A stretch of 64,000 nucleotides of DNA from Melioribacteraceae bacterium (lineage in GTDB: Bacteria > Bacteroidota > Ignavibacteria > Ignavibacteriales > Melioribacteraceae): assembly GCA_035362835.1 (NCBI GenBank), contig DAOSDY010000001.1, positions 1,116,001 to 1,180,000 of the forward strand, given 5' to 3'. Below the pieces are notes generated by a model. It was not told where the DNA came from and ran no database searches. It saw only the letters and a list, made by a program, of their open reading frames with translations. The position numbers and the translations under genes were made by a program. Below, one piece after another: positions 52,185-60,327 of the stretch (its first letter is position 1; each line of letters opens with the position of its first letter).

Positions 52185-53497
52185 TTTGGAATAGGTCTTC
52201 CTATAGACTTCTCAAGACTAACTTTTGCGATTTGATAATCAACTTCGGAGGTTTTAAGATTGGTTTCGGCTTGAAGTTTAAGAGTCTCCGCATCAATCAG
52301 TTCGGTGCTGGTAGCAAGCTGGACATTATATTTTTCAACAGTAACCCTGTAATTTTCCTTTGCCTGGGTAAGCATCAGCCGGCTAAGATTTAGTTTTTCA
52401 CTGCTTTTTAAGAATGTCAAATAGTTTGAATAAACTTCTGCCTGAATACTCTCTTTAATCTGTTCGAGTGTTATTTCAAGCTGTATTTTTGTTTCCTCGG
52501 CCTGCAATACCTGAGATGAAGTAAATCCCCAATTCCATACATCCCAGTTCAGGCTGACACTTAGATCCCAGTTTGAATCAAACTTGTTTCTTGCCGGCTG
52601 AAATCTTGGATTCGGATTGCTGTAGTAATAATTCCCGTTAAGATAAACCGAGGGAAGCCAGTATGATTTTGCTGCGCTGATTCCTTTTTCGCTTGCTTCA
52701 ATTCTTTTTGAAAGTGACTTCAATTCATTTCGGCTGGCAAAGGCTTCGGCGGAAATCTCCGCAAGTTCAAAGTCTGATTCCTCTAATATTTTTTCATCAA
52801 CCGTAACGCTGGTATTCGCCGTTAATTCAAGTCCTACGGCTTTATTGAACATAATGCGTGCAAGATTAAAATTGTTTTCGGCTTCGAGAAGCATCAGTTT
52901 CGTATTAGAACGCTGCACCTCAAGTTTAAGAAGATCGTTTGTTGATACAAGACCGTTATCGTAAAAAACTTTTGTGTCGCGCAGGTGTTTCTCCATCTGA
53001 TCAAGATTTTGTTTTATAGCTTTCTTTATTTCGCCGGTTTTATAAAAATTCCAGAAAGCGGTAAAAACATTAAAAGCTTTTTCAATTTCGTCCTTTGAGT
53101 AGTCGTATTCCGAAGCACGAAGATTCAGGTCGGCAGAATTCTTCAAAGATGATAACCTGAATCCGGTAAAGATCGGTTGACTGAATCCAAACCGTACCGA
53201 GTAAATATTAATTATCGGATCAGAGATTCGTATAGGCAGCGGTGCAAAAGGCATGCTAACCTCAAACGGGGGAATGTTATCGCTTAATCGCGTATAGTTT
53301 CCGGTAAGTTTGAATTGCGGAAGAAATTGACTTCTAATTTCTGTTATTTTTGAATCGGTGTAATTAAGTTTTGACCGGGATATTTTCAGTTCCTTGCTGT
53401 TTGTCATCCCGATACGCAAGCTTTCCTCAAGGTTTAACGACCTTTCCTGTGCGTTAAGAGTTACCGCAATAAAGATTATCAGTATCAGTTTTTTCAT
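52181..53497 (-). CDS. TolC family outer-membrane efflux protein
   Basis: 438 residues. Signal peptide 1-16 (LNAQ), then the internal twofold repeat of TolC with long coiled helices (EIEKAFNVFTAFWNFYKTGE; LNLSRLMLTQAKENYRVTVE) and the outer-membrane beta strands between. It is the exit duct for the operon. Insertion between the two ATPase genes is unusual. Confidence 0.93.
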   Translation of the reverse strand: MKKLILIIFIAVTLNAQERSLNLEESLRIGMTNSKELKISRSKLNYTDSKITEIRSQFLPQFKLTGNYTRLSDNIPPFEVSMPFAPLPIRISDPIINIYSVRFGFSQPIFTGFRLSSLKNSADLNLRASEYDYSKDEIEKAFNVFTAFWNFYKTGEIKKAIKQNLDQMEKHLRDTKVFYDNGLVSTNDLLKLEVQRSNTKLMLLEAENNFNLARIMFNKAVGLELTANTSVTVDEKILEESDFELAEISAEAFASRNELKSLSKRIEASEKGISAAKSYWLPSVYLNGNYYYSNPNPRFQPARNKFDSNWDLSVSLNWDVWNWGFTSSQVLQAEETKIQLEITLEQIKESIQAEVYSNYLTFLKSSEKLNLSRLMLTQAKENYRVTVEKYNVQLATSTELIDAETLKLQAETNLKTSEVDYQIAKVSLEKSIGRPIPK

Positions 53498-53522
53498 CTG
53501 GCTTCCTTTTTAATTTTTCAGA

Positions 53523-54431
53523 TCAGCCGCTCATTCTTGAGATAAATACATTTTCCAGAGACGGGGAAACAACTCTCCTGTCAACATCAATAATGGAGTG
53601 TTCGGCAAAAATTTTTTTTATGATTTCATAATCGGAGGTTGGATTTTTTACCACAACATTCAGCCGGTCGCCAAACATTTGAACTTCGAATCCGGAATTC
53701 GCTTTAATAAGATTATATGCGGTTCGCGCCGGTGTACAAACAATCTCCAGAATCTGCATATCCATCGAATCTTTAATTCCTGCGGGTGTATCAAAGCTGA
53801 TAATTTCGCCTTTATTCATCATAGCAATCGTATTACATCTTTCAGCTTCGTCTAGGTAGGGCGTAGACATAAAGATGGTAATTCTCTCTTTTAATAGATT
53901 GGATAAGATTTTCCAGAAATCTCTCCTGGAAACGGGATCAACTCCCGTGGTTGGTTCATCCAGAAAAATAATTTTCGGTCTGTGAATAAGAGTGCAGGCC
54001 AGAGCAAGTTTCTGCTTCATACCGCCAGATAATTTATCCGCAAGTCTGTCTCTGAACGGAGTAAGACGGGTAAATTCCAGGAGTTCATTCCTTCTATCAG
54101 CAAAATTTCTAACTCCGTGAATATCCGCGAAGAATTCTATATTTTCATCAACTGTCAGGTCTCCATAGAGAGAAAATTTTTGAGATAGATAACCGATTTC
54201 GTTTTTTATACTTTTTTTTGAGGATTTAAGGTCACGGCCAAGAACCTCAACAAATCCGCTGTCGGGATTAAGAAGTCCTACAAGGATTCTAATAGTAGTT
54301 GTTTTACCCGAGCCGTCCGGTCCTACAAGCCCGAACATTTCTCCTTCTTTTATATAATAGCTTACATTCTTAACCGCAGAAATATTTCCAAAGCTTTTAC
54401 TCAACGAATCTATTTTTATTGCCGCTTCCAT
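53523..54431 (-). CDS. ABC transporter ATPase (YbhF first-half-like)
   Basis: 302 residues, one ATPase domain. Walker A GPDGSGKT, canonical signature LSGGMKQK, Walker B IIFLDEPTTGVDP, but the H-loop His is replaced in STPYLDEAER by Pro. With its partner (LPGGI signature, intact His) it would form an asymmetric heterodimer with one consensus composite site, matching YbhF of E. coli in which two halves are fused. It ends 25 bases before tolC. Confidence 0.92.
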   Translation of the reverse strand: MEAAIKIDSLSKSFGNISAVKNVSYYIKEGEMFGLVGPDGSGKTTTIRILVGLLNPDSGFVEVLGRDLKSSKKSIKNEIGYLSQKFSLYGDLTVDENIEFFADIHGVRNFADRRNELLEFTRLTPFRDRLADKLSGGMKQKLALACTLIHRPKIIFLDEPTTGVDPVSRRDFWKILSNLLKERITIFMSTPYLDEAERCNTIAMMNKGEIISFDTPAGIKDSMDMQILEIVCTPARTAYNLIKANSGFEVQMFGDRLNVVVKNPTSDYEIIKKIFAEHSIIDVDRRVVSPSLENVFISRMSG

Positions 54432-54443
54432 ATTAAATCCGGT

Positions 54444-55409
54444 TTACAGAATTATCCTGGCATCGGCAGGCATACCTGGTTTTAATTCGAAATCTTTATT
54501 AGAAATTTCTATTTTCACGGCGAAGACGAGTTTTGTACGTTCGTCTTTCGTCTGAATATTCTTGGGTGTGAACTCCGCCTCTGATGAAATAAAGGTGACT
54601 CTCCCCTCATATACTTTATCCGGGTAGGTGTCTATGGTAACTTCAGATTTTTGACCGGGCTTAATTTTTCCAAGTTCGGTTTCGGATACATAAATAGTGA
54701 GATGAACTTTGAATAGATCAGATATTTTTACGAGGGAGGACATTGGAGTTACAGTTTCCCCTCTCTCAACAAATTTTTTGATAACGGTTCCGCTGACGGG
54801 TGAAACGACATAACAATCCCTTATATTTTTCTTTAACAGTTCGGCTGAAGCTTTTGCTTTTTGCAGGCCAGCCTCCGCCTGTTCGATCTCTTCGGGACGG
54901 AATATTTTTTTTATCTTTTCGTAATTTTCACTGGCAGCTGCCTGCTGGGCTTCCGCGATTTGAAAACGTGTGCTAATCTCATCGAATTGTTTTTTAGTAA
55001 TAGTACCGGACTCCCAAAGTTTTGTATATCTGACATAATCGTCTTTAGCGAGATTAAAGGAGGCCTGACTTTGTTTCATATTTTCTTCTGCGAATTTAAC
55101 GTCTTCTTTACGCGCACCCTTAAGCATCAGGCTTAACTGTGCTTCTGCTATCTTAACAGAAGCTTCGGCCTGTTTTAACTGATATCCGGTAGCTTCGTTG
55201 TCTATAACCAATATTGTGTCTCCGGGCGCAATAAGACTTCCTTCATCAACCAGCATGCTTATGATCTCTCCGGGGCTCTTTGAACTTATAGTTACATTAG
55301 TAGATTCAATAGTGCCGGTGGCTTCTATATAACTGTCGCTTTCATTATTTCCGCAAGCAGATAGAAAAATTCCGGTTGCAAGCAGCAAGAAAGCATTACG
55401 CTTTTTCAT
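54444..55409 (-). CDS. HlyD/membrane-fusion-protein adaptor (YbhG-like), lipoprotein
   Basis: 321 residues. The N-terminus is a signal with a lipobox (LSACG, Cys near 19), so it is anchored in the inner membrane. Then a lipoyl-like half motif (VTISSKSPGEIISMLVDEGS), a long coiled-coil hairpin (about 80-185, Lys/Glu/Ala-rich), a second lipoyl half (VSPVSGTVIKKFVERGE) and a beta-barrel domain. It links the inner-membrane permeases to TolC. Confidence 0.92.
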   Translation of the reverse strand: MKKRNAFLLLATGIFLSACGNNESDSYIEATGTIESTNVTISSKSPGEIISMLVDEGSLIAPGDTILVIDNEATGYQLKQAEASVKIAEAQLSLMLKGARKEDVKFAEENMKQSQASFNLAKDDYVRYTKLWESGTITKKQFDEISTRFQIAEAQQAAASENYEKIKKIFRPEEIEQAEAGLQKAKASAELLKKNIRDCYVVSPVSGTVIKKFVERGETVTPMSSLVKISDLFKVHLTIYVSETELGKIKPGQKSEVTIDTYPDKVYEGRVTFISSEAEFTPKNIQTKDERTKLVFAVKIEISNKDFELKPGMPADARIIL

Positions 55410-56005
55410 TTCAAGTCCTTTTCTTTTTTTGCTAAAAGTTTTTTTCCTTTATCGGTTACTATCCCCCCGATTACAATTCTGAATGCGGTTACTGCGGCTT
55501 CTTTAATTGAAAAATTGTTGTCGAGTATAAATTCCGGGTTTACAACCGATCTCATTGCCGCAACAAAAGCAGTCATCACAATTTCAGTCGGGTAATTAAG
55601 AAACAGTCCTTCCCGTTTTCCCTGGTCAATTACTCTTGTTAAATTTCCAAACATCATCTCGGTTCTGAACTTATCTATTTCGCTCCAGCGGGCGGGGAAA
55701 TGACGCCTGATATCCTCTATCATTTTCGAGCTCACTTTCTGGGATGCTGTTACGAGCACTCCCATTAGGCCTTCAAGTTTTTCTACCGCATTCTTATCAC
55801 TATTCAGCACGGGAAGAATCATAGATTTCATATGGCTCATAAAATATTTCATTATCTCATGAACTAGCTCGTCCTTGGATTGAAAATGCTTATAGATGGT
55901 TTTTTTGCTCATGCGCAATTCGGCAGAAATTTCTTCCATTGTAACCTTATGAAACCCCTCTTTAAAAAATTTTTCGGCGCCGAACTCAATTATTATTTCC
56001 TTCAT
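55406..56005 (-). CDS. TetR/AcrR family regulator (CecR-like position)
   Basis: 199 residues. N-terminal helix-turn-helix (about 12-50; FHKVTMEEISAELRMSKKTIYKHFQSK), then a helical ligand domain. First gene of the seven-gene efflux operon, overlapping the adaptor gene by 4 bases, which is the layout of E. coli cecR-ybhGFSR. It most likely represses the operon through the half-sites just upstream (56042-56097). Confidence 0.94.
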   Translation of the reverse strand: MKEIIIEFGAEKFFKEGFHKVTMEEISAELRMSKKTIYKHFQSKDELVHEIMKYFMSHMKSMILPVLNSDKNAVEKLEGLMGVLVTASQKVSSKMIEDIRRHFPARWSEIDKFRTEMMFGNLTRVIDQGKREGLFLNYPTEIVMTAFVAAMRSVVNPEFILDNNFSIKEAAVTAFRIVIGGIVTDKGKKLLAKKEKDLK

Positions 56006-56041
56006 AGCTGTTTCCTTTAGGACACTAAATTAGTTTTTGTA

Positions 56042-56097
56042 GTTTCCAACATAAGCAAAGGAAACCGGAATGTCAAGTATCGGTTTCCACGGTTTCC
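56042..56097 (-). promoter_or_regulatory. Promoter and probable TetR operator of the efflux operon
   Basis: On the minus strand TTGACA (56076-56071), 17 bases, TATGTT (56053-56048), 43 bases before the tetR start. The promoter is embedded in repeats: GGAAACCG (56060-56067) and CGGTTTCC (56081-56088) form an inverted repeat that straddles the -35 element; CGGTTTCC recurs at 56090-56097 as a direct repeat, and GTTTCC at 56042-56047 abuts the -10. Four half-sites overlapping or flanking a promoter is what a repressor operator looks like; the protein bound is an inference from its position next to the TetR gene. Confidence 0.65.
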
Positions 56098-56122
56098 TCG
56101 GGTGTTTATATTGGACTGAAAA

Positions 56123-56725
56123 TCAGTTGTTTGACTTCGCGGCTAATAAGCGAATTATCATCCCCTCGCCCCGGTGGCCCGTTCCTTCTTTCAGAAATAC
56201 TATTTCCCGGGAGAGCTTAATAAAATCCAGATCGATAAAATAATTTACAACTTCTTCGAGTGAATAGAGTTGTTCCTCGCACTTGGGCCCTCCAGATGAA
56301 TACCCAAGCTGTTCCTTAGCAAAACATTCGAAAATTATTATTCCGCCAGGAGCTAATGAGTTCATTAATTTTTCGAACAGTTCATAACGCTGTTCCTCTT
56401 CGGGATGAACAAAGAATAGACCCACGGCATCATAATAATTCAACACGGGAGTAAATTCCGAGAAATCGAGTACCCGGTAGTTGATGTTTACAGAATACTC
56501 CCCGGCAAGTTTTTCTGCTTTGCGCTTTCCTTCATCCGAAAAATCGATTGCATCAACAAACCAGCCAAGGGTAGCGGCATATACCGCGTTGCGCCCTTCT
56601 CCTTCGCCGACAAATAATATTCTGCCCGGTTTAAAGCCGGGGAGTTCGGATTTCAAAAATTGATTCGGTTCTTTTCCGTACTTATACTCCTCTGTAGAGT
56701 ATTTTTGATTCCAAGCTTCTTTCAA
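56123..56725 (-). CDS. SAM-dependent methyltransferase (TehB/thiopurine-type)
   Basis: 200 residues. WNQKYSTEEYKYGKEPN at the N-terminus, motif I VGEGEGRNAVYAATLG (35-50), the acidic DAIDFS motif II and a C-terminal IIFLKEGTGHRGEGMIIRLL. It resembles class I methyltransferases used in tellurite or thiol detoxification; the substrate is not shown. Transcribed on the same strand as the efflux operon but upstream of the operator cluster, so not in the operon. Confidence 0.85.
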   Translation of the reverse strand: MKEAWNQKYSTEEYKYGKEPNQFLKSELPGFKPGRILFVGEGEGRNAVYAATLGWFVDAIDFSDEGKRKAEKLAGEYSVNINYRVLDFSEFTPVLNYYDAVGLFFVHPEEEQRYELFEKLMNSLAPGGIIIFECFAKEQLGYSSGGPKCEEQLYSLEEVVNYFIDLDFIKLSREIVFLKEGTGHRGEGMIIRLLAAKSNN

Positions 56726-56837
56726 TTTACTGCCTATTTTTTATTAATTAAAAATAAGAGAACGCGAATTGTCATGAAAACAAATTGATGATAAATTTAA
56801 CATTGGTTATTTTACTTACAATTAATTTGGGAAAGCA

Positions 56838-57200
56838 ATGATCAATACAGATAAAATAATAATTGTCGGTGACCGTGTTTTAATAAAACCCGAAGAAAAC
56901 CTGAATAAAACAAACAGCGGACTTTATCTTCCCCCGGGAGTTTATGAAAAAGAAAAAGTTCAGGGCGGTTATGTAATTAAAGCCGGTCCCGGTTACCCGA
57001 TTGGCATGCCTGCCGAAGACGAGGAGCCGTGGAAAGAGAAGCGTTCTACTAAGTATATACCCCTTCAGGCAAAAGAAGGTGATTTTGCTCTTTTTCTGAG
57101 AAAAGACGCAATTGAAGTCGAAATTGAAAAACAGAAGTTCGTTATAGTTAATCATTCTGCAATTCTTATTATATATAGAGATGAAGAATTATTATCATAG
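56838..57200 (+). CDS. GroES-like co-chaperonin family protein
   Basis: 120 residues. The GroES fold is seen in VGDRVLIKPEE at the start, a mobile-loop-like NKTNSGLYLPPGVYEKEKVQ, and VIKAGPGYP. It differs from canonical GroES in an inserted acidic/Lys-rich segment (PAEDEEPWKEKRSTKYIPLQ) and in a longer C-terminus. No groEL is adjacent, so a function with GroEL is not assured; it may be a specialised paralogue. Confidence 0.8.
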   Translation: MINTDKIIIVGDRVLIKPEENLNKTNSGLYLPPGVYEKEKVQGGYVIKAGPGYPIGMPAEDEEPWKEKRSTKYIPLQAKEGDFALFLRKDAIEVEIEKQKFVIVNHSAILIIYRDEELLS

Positions 57201-57250
57201 GTAGTTTAACAACCAATAATTTTACCATTTGTTTTTTAAGAACACAGTTT

Positions 57251-57392
57251 TTGACTTAAACTATTTTTTGAAATTAATACCAGAGTTCTTCGATTAGAAC
57301 AACACTTCCAAGCCAAGAATCATTGACTTAGAAACAGGGATGTTTTTTTAAGACAAACATACTTGACTTATAATTGTTTTCTTTTATTTTTG
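57251..57392 (+). promoter_or_regulatory. Triple TTGACTTA repeats and candidate promoter of the Fic-like gene
   Basis: TTGACTTA occurs at 57251-57258, 57323-57330 and 57363-57370 (72 and 40 bases apart). The last copy serves as a -33 element: TTG (57363) - 19 bases - TATTTTTG (57385-57392), 23 bases before the ATG. The repeated element could be binding sites for a regulator or decayed promoter copies. Confidence 0.45.
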
Positions 57393-57414
57393 CTGTTGAT
57401 TTTGGAATAAAACA

Positions 57415-58461
57415 ATGATAAACCGGCTTCCGCCCGAACCAAAACTGAAATTAGATTCAGAAATTTACTCGCTTCTCAATTCCGCCGAACAATCACTTAG
57501 TAAATTTGAGGGTGTGTTCGGACACCTCGGTGAAAAGCACCAGATTACAAATCTTTTGATGTTGAATGAAGCGGTTCAAAGTTGCCGAATCGGGGGCTAT
57601 CAATATACGCTGGAAGAATTTTTTATTAATAAATGCGTTGATCATCCTTCGGGCCTATCTGAAATTAAGAATTACCTGTCAGCTTGTAATCTGGGAATAC
57701 GCCTTTTAAAGGACGTTGCAAGTACCGACCACATACTAAAGTCTATTTATAAAGAGTTGTCTAACAATCAACAAGATGATCTCTATTTATATAGAACGAC
57801 AAAGCTGTCGCCTGTAAGCGGAGATTTCACTGAAGCGGAATCGCCGTCCGACCAGATTCCGGAATTGATGAGATCCCTCGAAAAATATATTTCCTCCGAT
57901 GTGTCTTATCCGTTGTTGATTAACGTAGGGCTTGTTCATGGTTATTTTGAAACGATAAAACCTTTTTCCGTCAACAACACTCCTTCCGGTAGAATTTTAA
58001 TTGATCTTCACCTGTTTTGGAAAAGAAAATTTAAAAGTTTTCCTCTTCAGATTTCTAAAATCATAAATGATCATAAAAAAAAGTATTATTCAAGCATTGG
58101 GGGCATCGTCCAGAATGGTGAGTGGATTGATTGGTTAAAACTATTCCTAAACATAATTATTGAATCCTCTCTTCTGTCGCTAAGCCTGGCAAGAAACATC
58201 GGGGAGGTGGAAACGACCGGGATGAGAAAGATTATCGAGAGTGATGTTGTATCATCACCGGTTATTAAACTCTATAATTATATATTTATTCAGCCGGTTA
58301 TTTCGATTCCTCAGATTACATCCGTTTTGAATCTTACAAAACAAACGGCCAATATTGCGGTTTCGAGAATGCTGGAACTCCAAATCCTGGAAGAGATAAC
58401 GGGCAAGCAGAGATACAGAATATTCTCAAATAAAGCGCTCTTTAATCTATTAAATAATTAA
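57415..58461 (+). CDS. Fic-fold protein with degenerate active site and C-terminal winged helix
   Basis: 348 residues. The fold is recognisable as Fic: an N-terminal helical region with KHQITNLLMLNEAVQSCRIG and the central helices including YPLLINVGLVHGYFETIKPF. But the active-site loop that is normally HPFxDGNGRxGR reads KPFSVNNTPSGR at 182-193: the catalytic His is Lys182, the acidic and glycine positions are Val186, Asn187 and Thr189, and the first Arg is Pro190; only P, F, N and the final R are kept. The N-terminal inhibitory motif SxxxE(G) reads S56-CRI-G60-G61, with the Glu lost. The last 75 residues form a winged-helix-like DNA-binding domain (QITSVLNLTKQTANIAVSRM). AMP-transfer is therefore unlikely; a regulator that has kept the scaffold is a good alternative. 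Confidence 0.78.
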   Translation: MINRLPPEPKLKLDSEIYSLLNSAEQSLSKFEGVFGHLGEKHQITNLLMLNEAVQSCRIGGYQYTLEEFFINKCVDHPSGLSEIKNYLSACNLGIRLLKDVASTDHILKSIYKELSNNQQDDLYLYRTTKLSPVSGDFTEAESPSDQIPELMRSLEKYISSDVSYPLLINVGLVHGYFETIKPFSVNNTPSGRILIDLHLFWKRKFKSFPLQISKIINDHKKKYYSSIGGIVQNGEWIDWLKLFLNIIIESSLLSLSLARNIGEVETTGMRKIIESDVVSSPVIKLYNYIFIQPVISIPQITSVLNLTKQTANIAVSRMLELQILEEITGKQRYRIFSNKALFNLLNN

Positions 58462-58491
58462 ATCGTTCAACTTGAATCGGGAGGAGTATTA

Positions 58492-58893
58492 ATGAAACTA
58501 ATCAATGAATTTAAGTCGTTCGCAATGAGGGGGAACGTTGTTGATATGGCTGTCGGTATTATTATTGGTGCCGCATTCGGAAAAATTGTTTCGTCGTTTG
58601 TGAATGACGTAATAATGCCTCCGATCGGACTTCTTGTGGGCGGCATCGATTTCAGTGAACTCGCATTAACACTTAAAGCGGCTACAGATACCGCTCCTGC
58701 TGTAATTCTGAAATACGGGGTTTTTATAAATACGATTATTGATTTTATAATCATCGCCTGGGCTATATTCATGGTTATAAAAGCAATGAACTCACTTAAG
58801 AAAAAAGAGGAGGAGAAACCGGCATCACCTCCCGCTCCGAGCGAGGATGTGGTTCTGCTTACAGAAATAAGAGACCTTTTAAAAAAGAAATAA
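58492..58893 (+). CDS. mscL: Large-conductance mechanosensitive channel
   Basis: 133 residues. TM1 begins with the typical MRGNVVDMAVGIIIGAAFGK then IVSSFVNDVIMPPIGLLVGG; TM2 is about 78-98; the C-terminal helix is acidic and Lys-rich (LLTEIRDLLKKK). A homopentamer that releases solutes under osmotic downshock. GGGAGG lies before the ATG. A perfect hairpin terminator follows, so it may be transcribed alone or with the Fic-like gene 30 bases upstream. Confidence 0.97.
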   Translation: MKLINEFKSFAMRGNVVDMAVGIIIGAAFGKIVSSFVNDVIMPPIGLLVGGIDFSELALTLKAATDTAPAVILKYGVFINTIIDFIIIAWAIFMVIKAMNSLKKKEEEKPASPPAPSEDVVLLTEIRDLLKKK

Positions 58894-58906
58894 TTCGTCG
58901 GGACAC

Positions 58907-58931
58907 AAAGGATCTGCGCGGCAGATCCTTT
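58907..58931 (+). terminator. Terminator after mscL
   Basis: Perfect 11-bp stem AAAGGATCTGC / GCAGATCCTTT with loop GCG, 13 bases after the stop, followed by TGTCTTTATG. Confidence 0.75.
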
Positions 58932-58954
58932 GTCTTTATGTTAAAAAAATTCCG

Positions 58955-58985
58955 TTGCGTTCCTGAATATATAAATTTAGTTTTG
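58955..58985 (+). promoter_or_regulatory. Candidate Bacteroidota-type promoter of the NhaD gene
   Basis: TTG (58955-58957), 20 bases, TAGTTTTG (58978-58985), 19 bases before the start at 59005. Fits TTG-N19/21-TAnnTTTG. Confidence 0.5.
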
Positions 58986-59004
58986 CCAAACTAAAATAAC
59001 CGGG

Positions 59005-60315
59005 ATGAACAACTTGGAATCTTTATCTGCTAATGTTCCGCTTTTAAGCCTTCTTCCTTTTATTCTCATGCTTTTATCCATTGCTCTTTTTCCTCTTTTC
59101 TGGAATCACTTCTGGGAAAAAAATTCTAACAAGCTTTTGATAGCAATACTGCTAAGCATTCCAATTATAATTTACCTTGCCAGTATAAATCTGGGCGACA
59201 GATTAGTTGAAACAATGGTTTTCGATTATGTCCCTTTTATCATTCTTCTTGGTTCTTTGTATACAATTACCGGTGGAATATTCCTCTCCGGCGATATTGA
59301 AGCCAAACCATCTATCAATACACTTTTTCTCAGTATTGGTGCTGTGTTTGCATCAATAATGGGAACAACCGGGGCGGCAATGCTTCTTATACGGCCGGTT
59401 ATTCAAACCAACAAACAGAGAAGGTTCAAAGTACATACGATTCTGTTCTTTATTGGAATAATTGCAAATTGCGGCGGCCTGCTTACACCCCTAGGAGATC
59501 CTCCGTTGTTTATGATGTATTTGCGCGGCGCACCGTTTGAATGGTTCTTCTCGCTTTTTCCGGAATGGTTTGTTACAAATTTTATTTTGTTGATACTTTA
59601 TTTTGTGGTTGATACTTATTACTACAAAAAAGAAAGGCCCGAGGATAGGGCAATAGACAAGACCTACGTCCGGCCAATTAGGATCGAAGGTAAAACAAAT
59701 TTCTATTGGTTAATTGGTGTGGTTCTGTCTGTTGCTTTTTTGAACGAGCAATATCTGGAATTCATAAAAAGCAATCACTATTATAAGTTCATACGCGAGG
59801 GTGTAATTCTCTCTATGGCAATACTTTCGATTTTGTTCACCCCAAAACTAACGCGCGTGTCGAACAACTTTACGTGGGAGCCGATTAAAGAAGTTGCTTT
59901 TTTGTTCCTGGGTATATTCATTACAATGGTCCCCTGCCTTTTATATCTAGAATCGAATGCCGGAGAGCTCGGCGTCGCATCGGTTCAGCAGTTCTATTAT
60001 TTCACGGGATTATTGAGTTCCTTCCTGGATAATACGCCCACGGCGGTTACTTTCCACTCATTGGCTCTCGGATTGGGGGTTCAGTCTTCAACGCTGATTG
60101 CCGGAATTCCAGAAGAGTTGTTAAAAGCTATTTCGGTAGGGGCTGTTTATTTCGGAAGCATGACCTATATAGGTAATGGTCCAAACTTTATGGTTAAGGC
60201 GGTTGCTGAAGAAAACAATATTAAAATGCCCGGATTTTTTGAATATGTTTACAAATTTTCTCTGATAATTCTTCTTCCCGTATTCATATTAATTCAGTTG
60301 CTGTTTTTAGCATAG
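59005..60315 (+). CDS. nhaD: NhaD-type sodium:proton antiporter
   Basis: 436 residues with about 12 helices. Signature segments are SIMGTTGAAMLLIRP, GIIANCGGLLTPLGDPPLFM, and the second half with LDNTPTAVTFHSLALG and GSMTYIGNGPNFMVKA, which form the two inverted hairpin repeats and hold the conserved polar residues of the ion-transporter superfamily. Exchanges Na+ (or Li+) for H+ across the inner membrane. The gene is transcribed alone, converging on the small HExxH membrane protein. Confidence 0.92.
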   Translation: MNNLESLSANVPLLSLLPFILMLLSIALFPLFWNHFWEKNSNKLLIAILLSIPIIIYLASINLGDRLVETMVFDYVPFIILLGSLYTITGGIFLSGDIEAKPSINTLFLSIGAVFASIMGTTGAAMLLIRPVIQTNKQRRFKVHTILFFIGIIANCGGLLTPLGDPPLFMMYLRGAPFEWFFSLFPEWFVTNFILLILYFVVDTYYYKKERPEDRAIDKTYVRPIRIEGKTNFYWLIGVVLSVAFLNEQYLEFIKSNHYYKFIREGVILSMAILSILFTPKLTRVSNNFTWEPIKEVAFLFLGIFITMVPCLLYLESNAGELGVASVQQFYYFTGLLSSFLDNTPTAVTFHSLALGLGVQSSTLIAGIPEELLKAISVGAVYFGSMTYIGNGPNFMVKAVAEENNIKMPGFFEYVYKFSLIILLPVFILIQLLFLA

Positions 60316-60327
60316 ATTGATCTAAAA

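Noticed and set aside
58467..58772. 101-residue minus-strand frame
   Set aside because: Exact antisense shadow of mscL.
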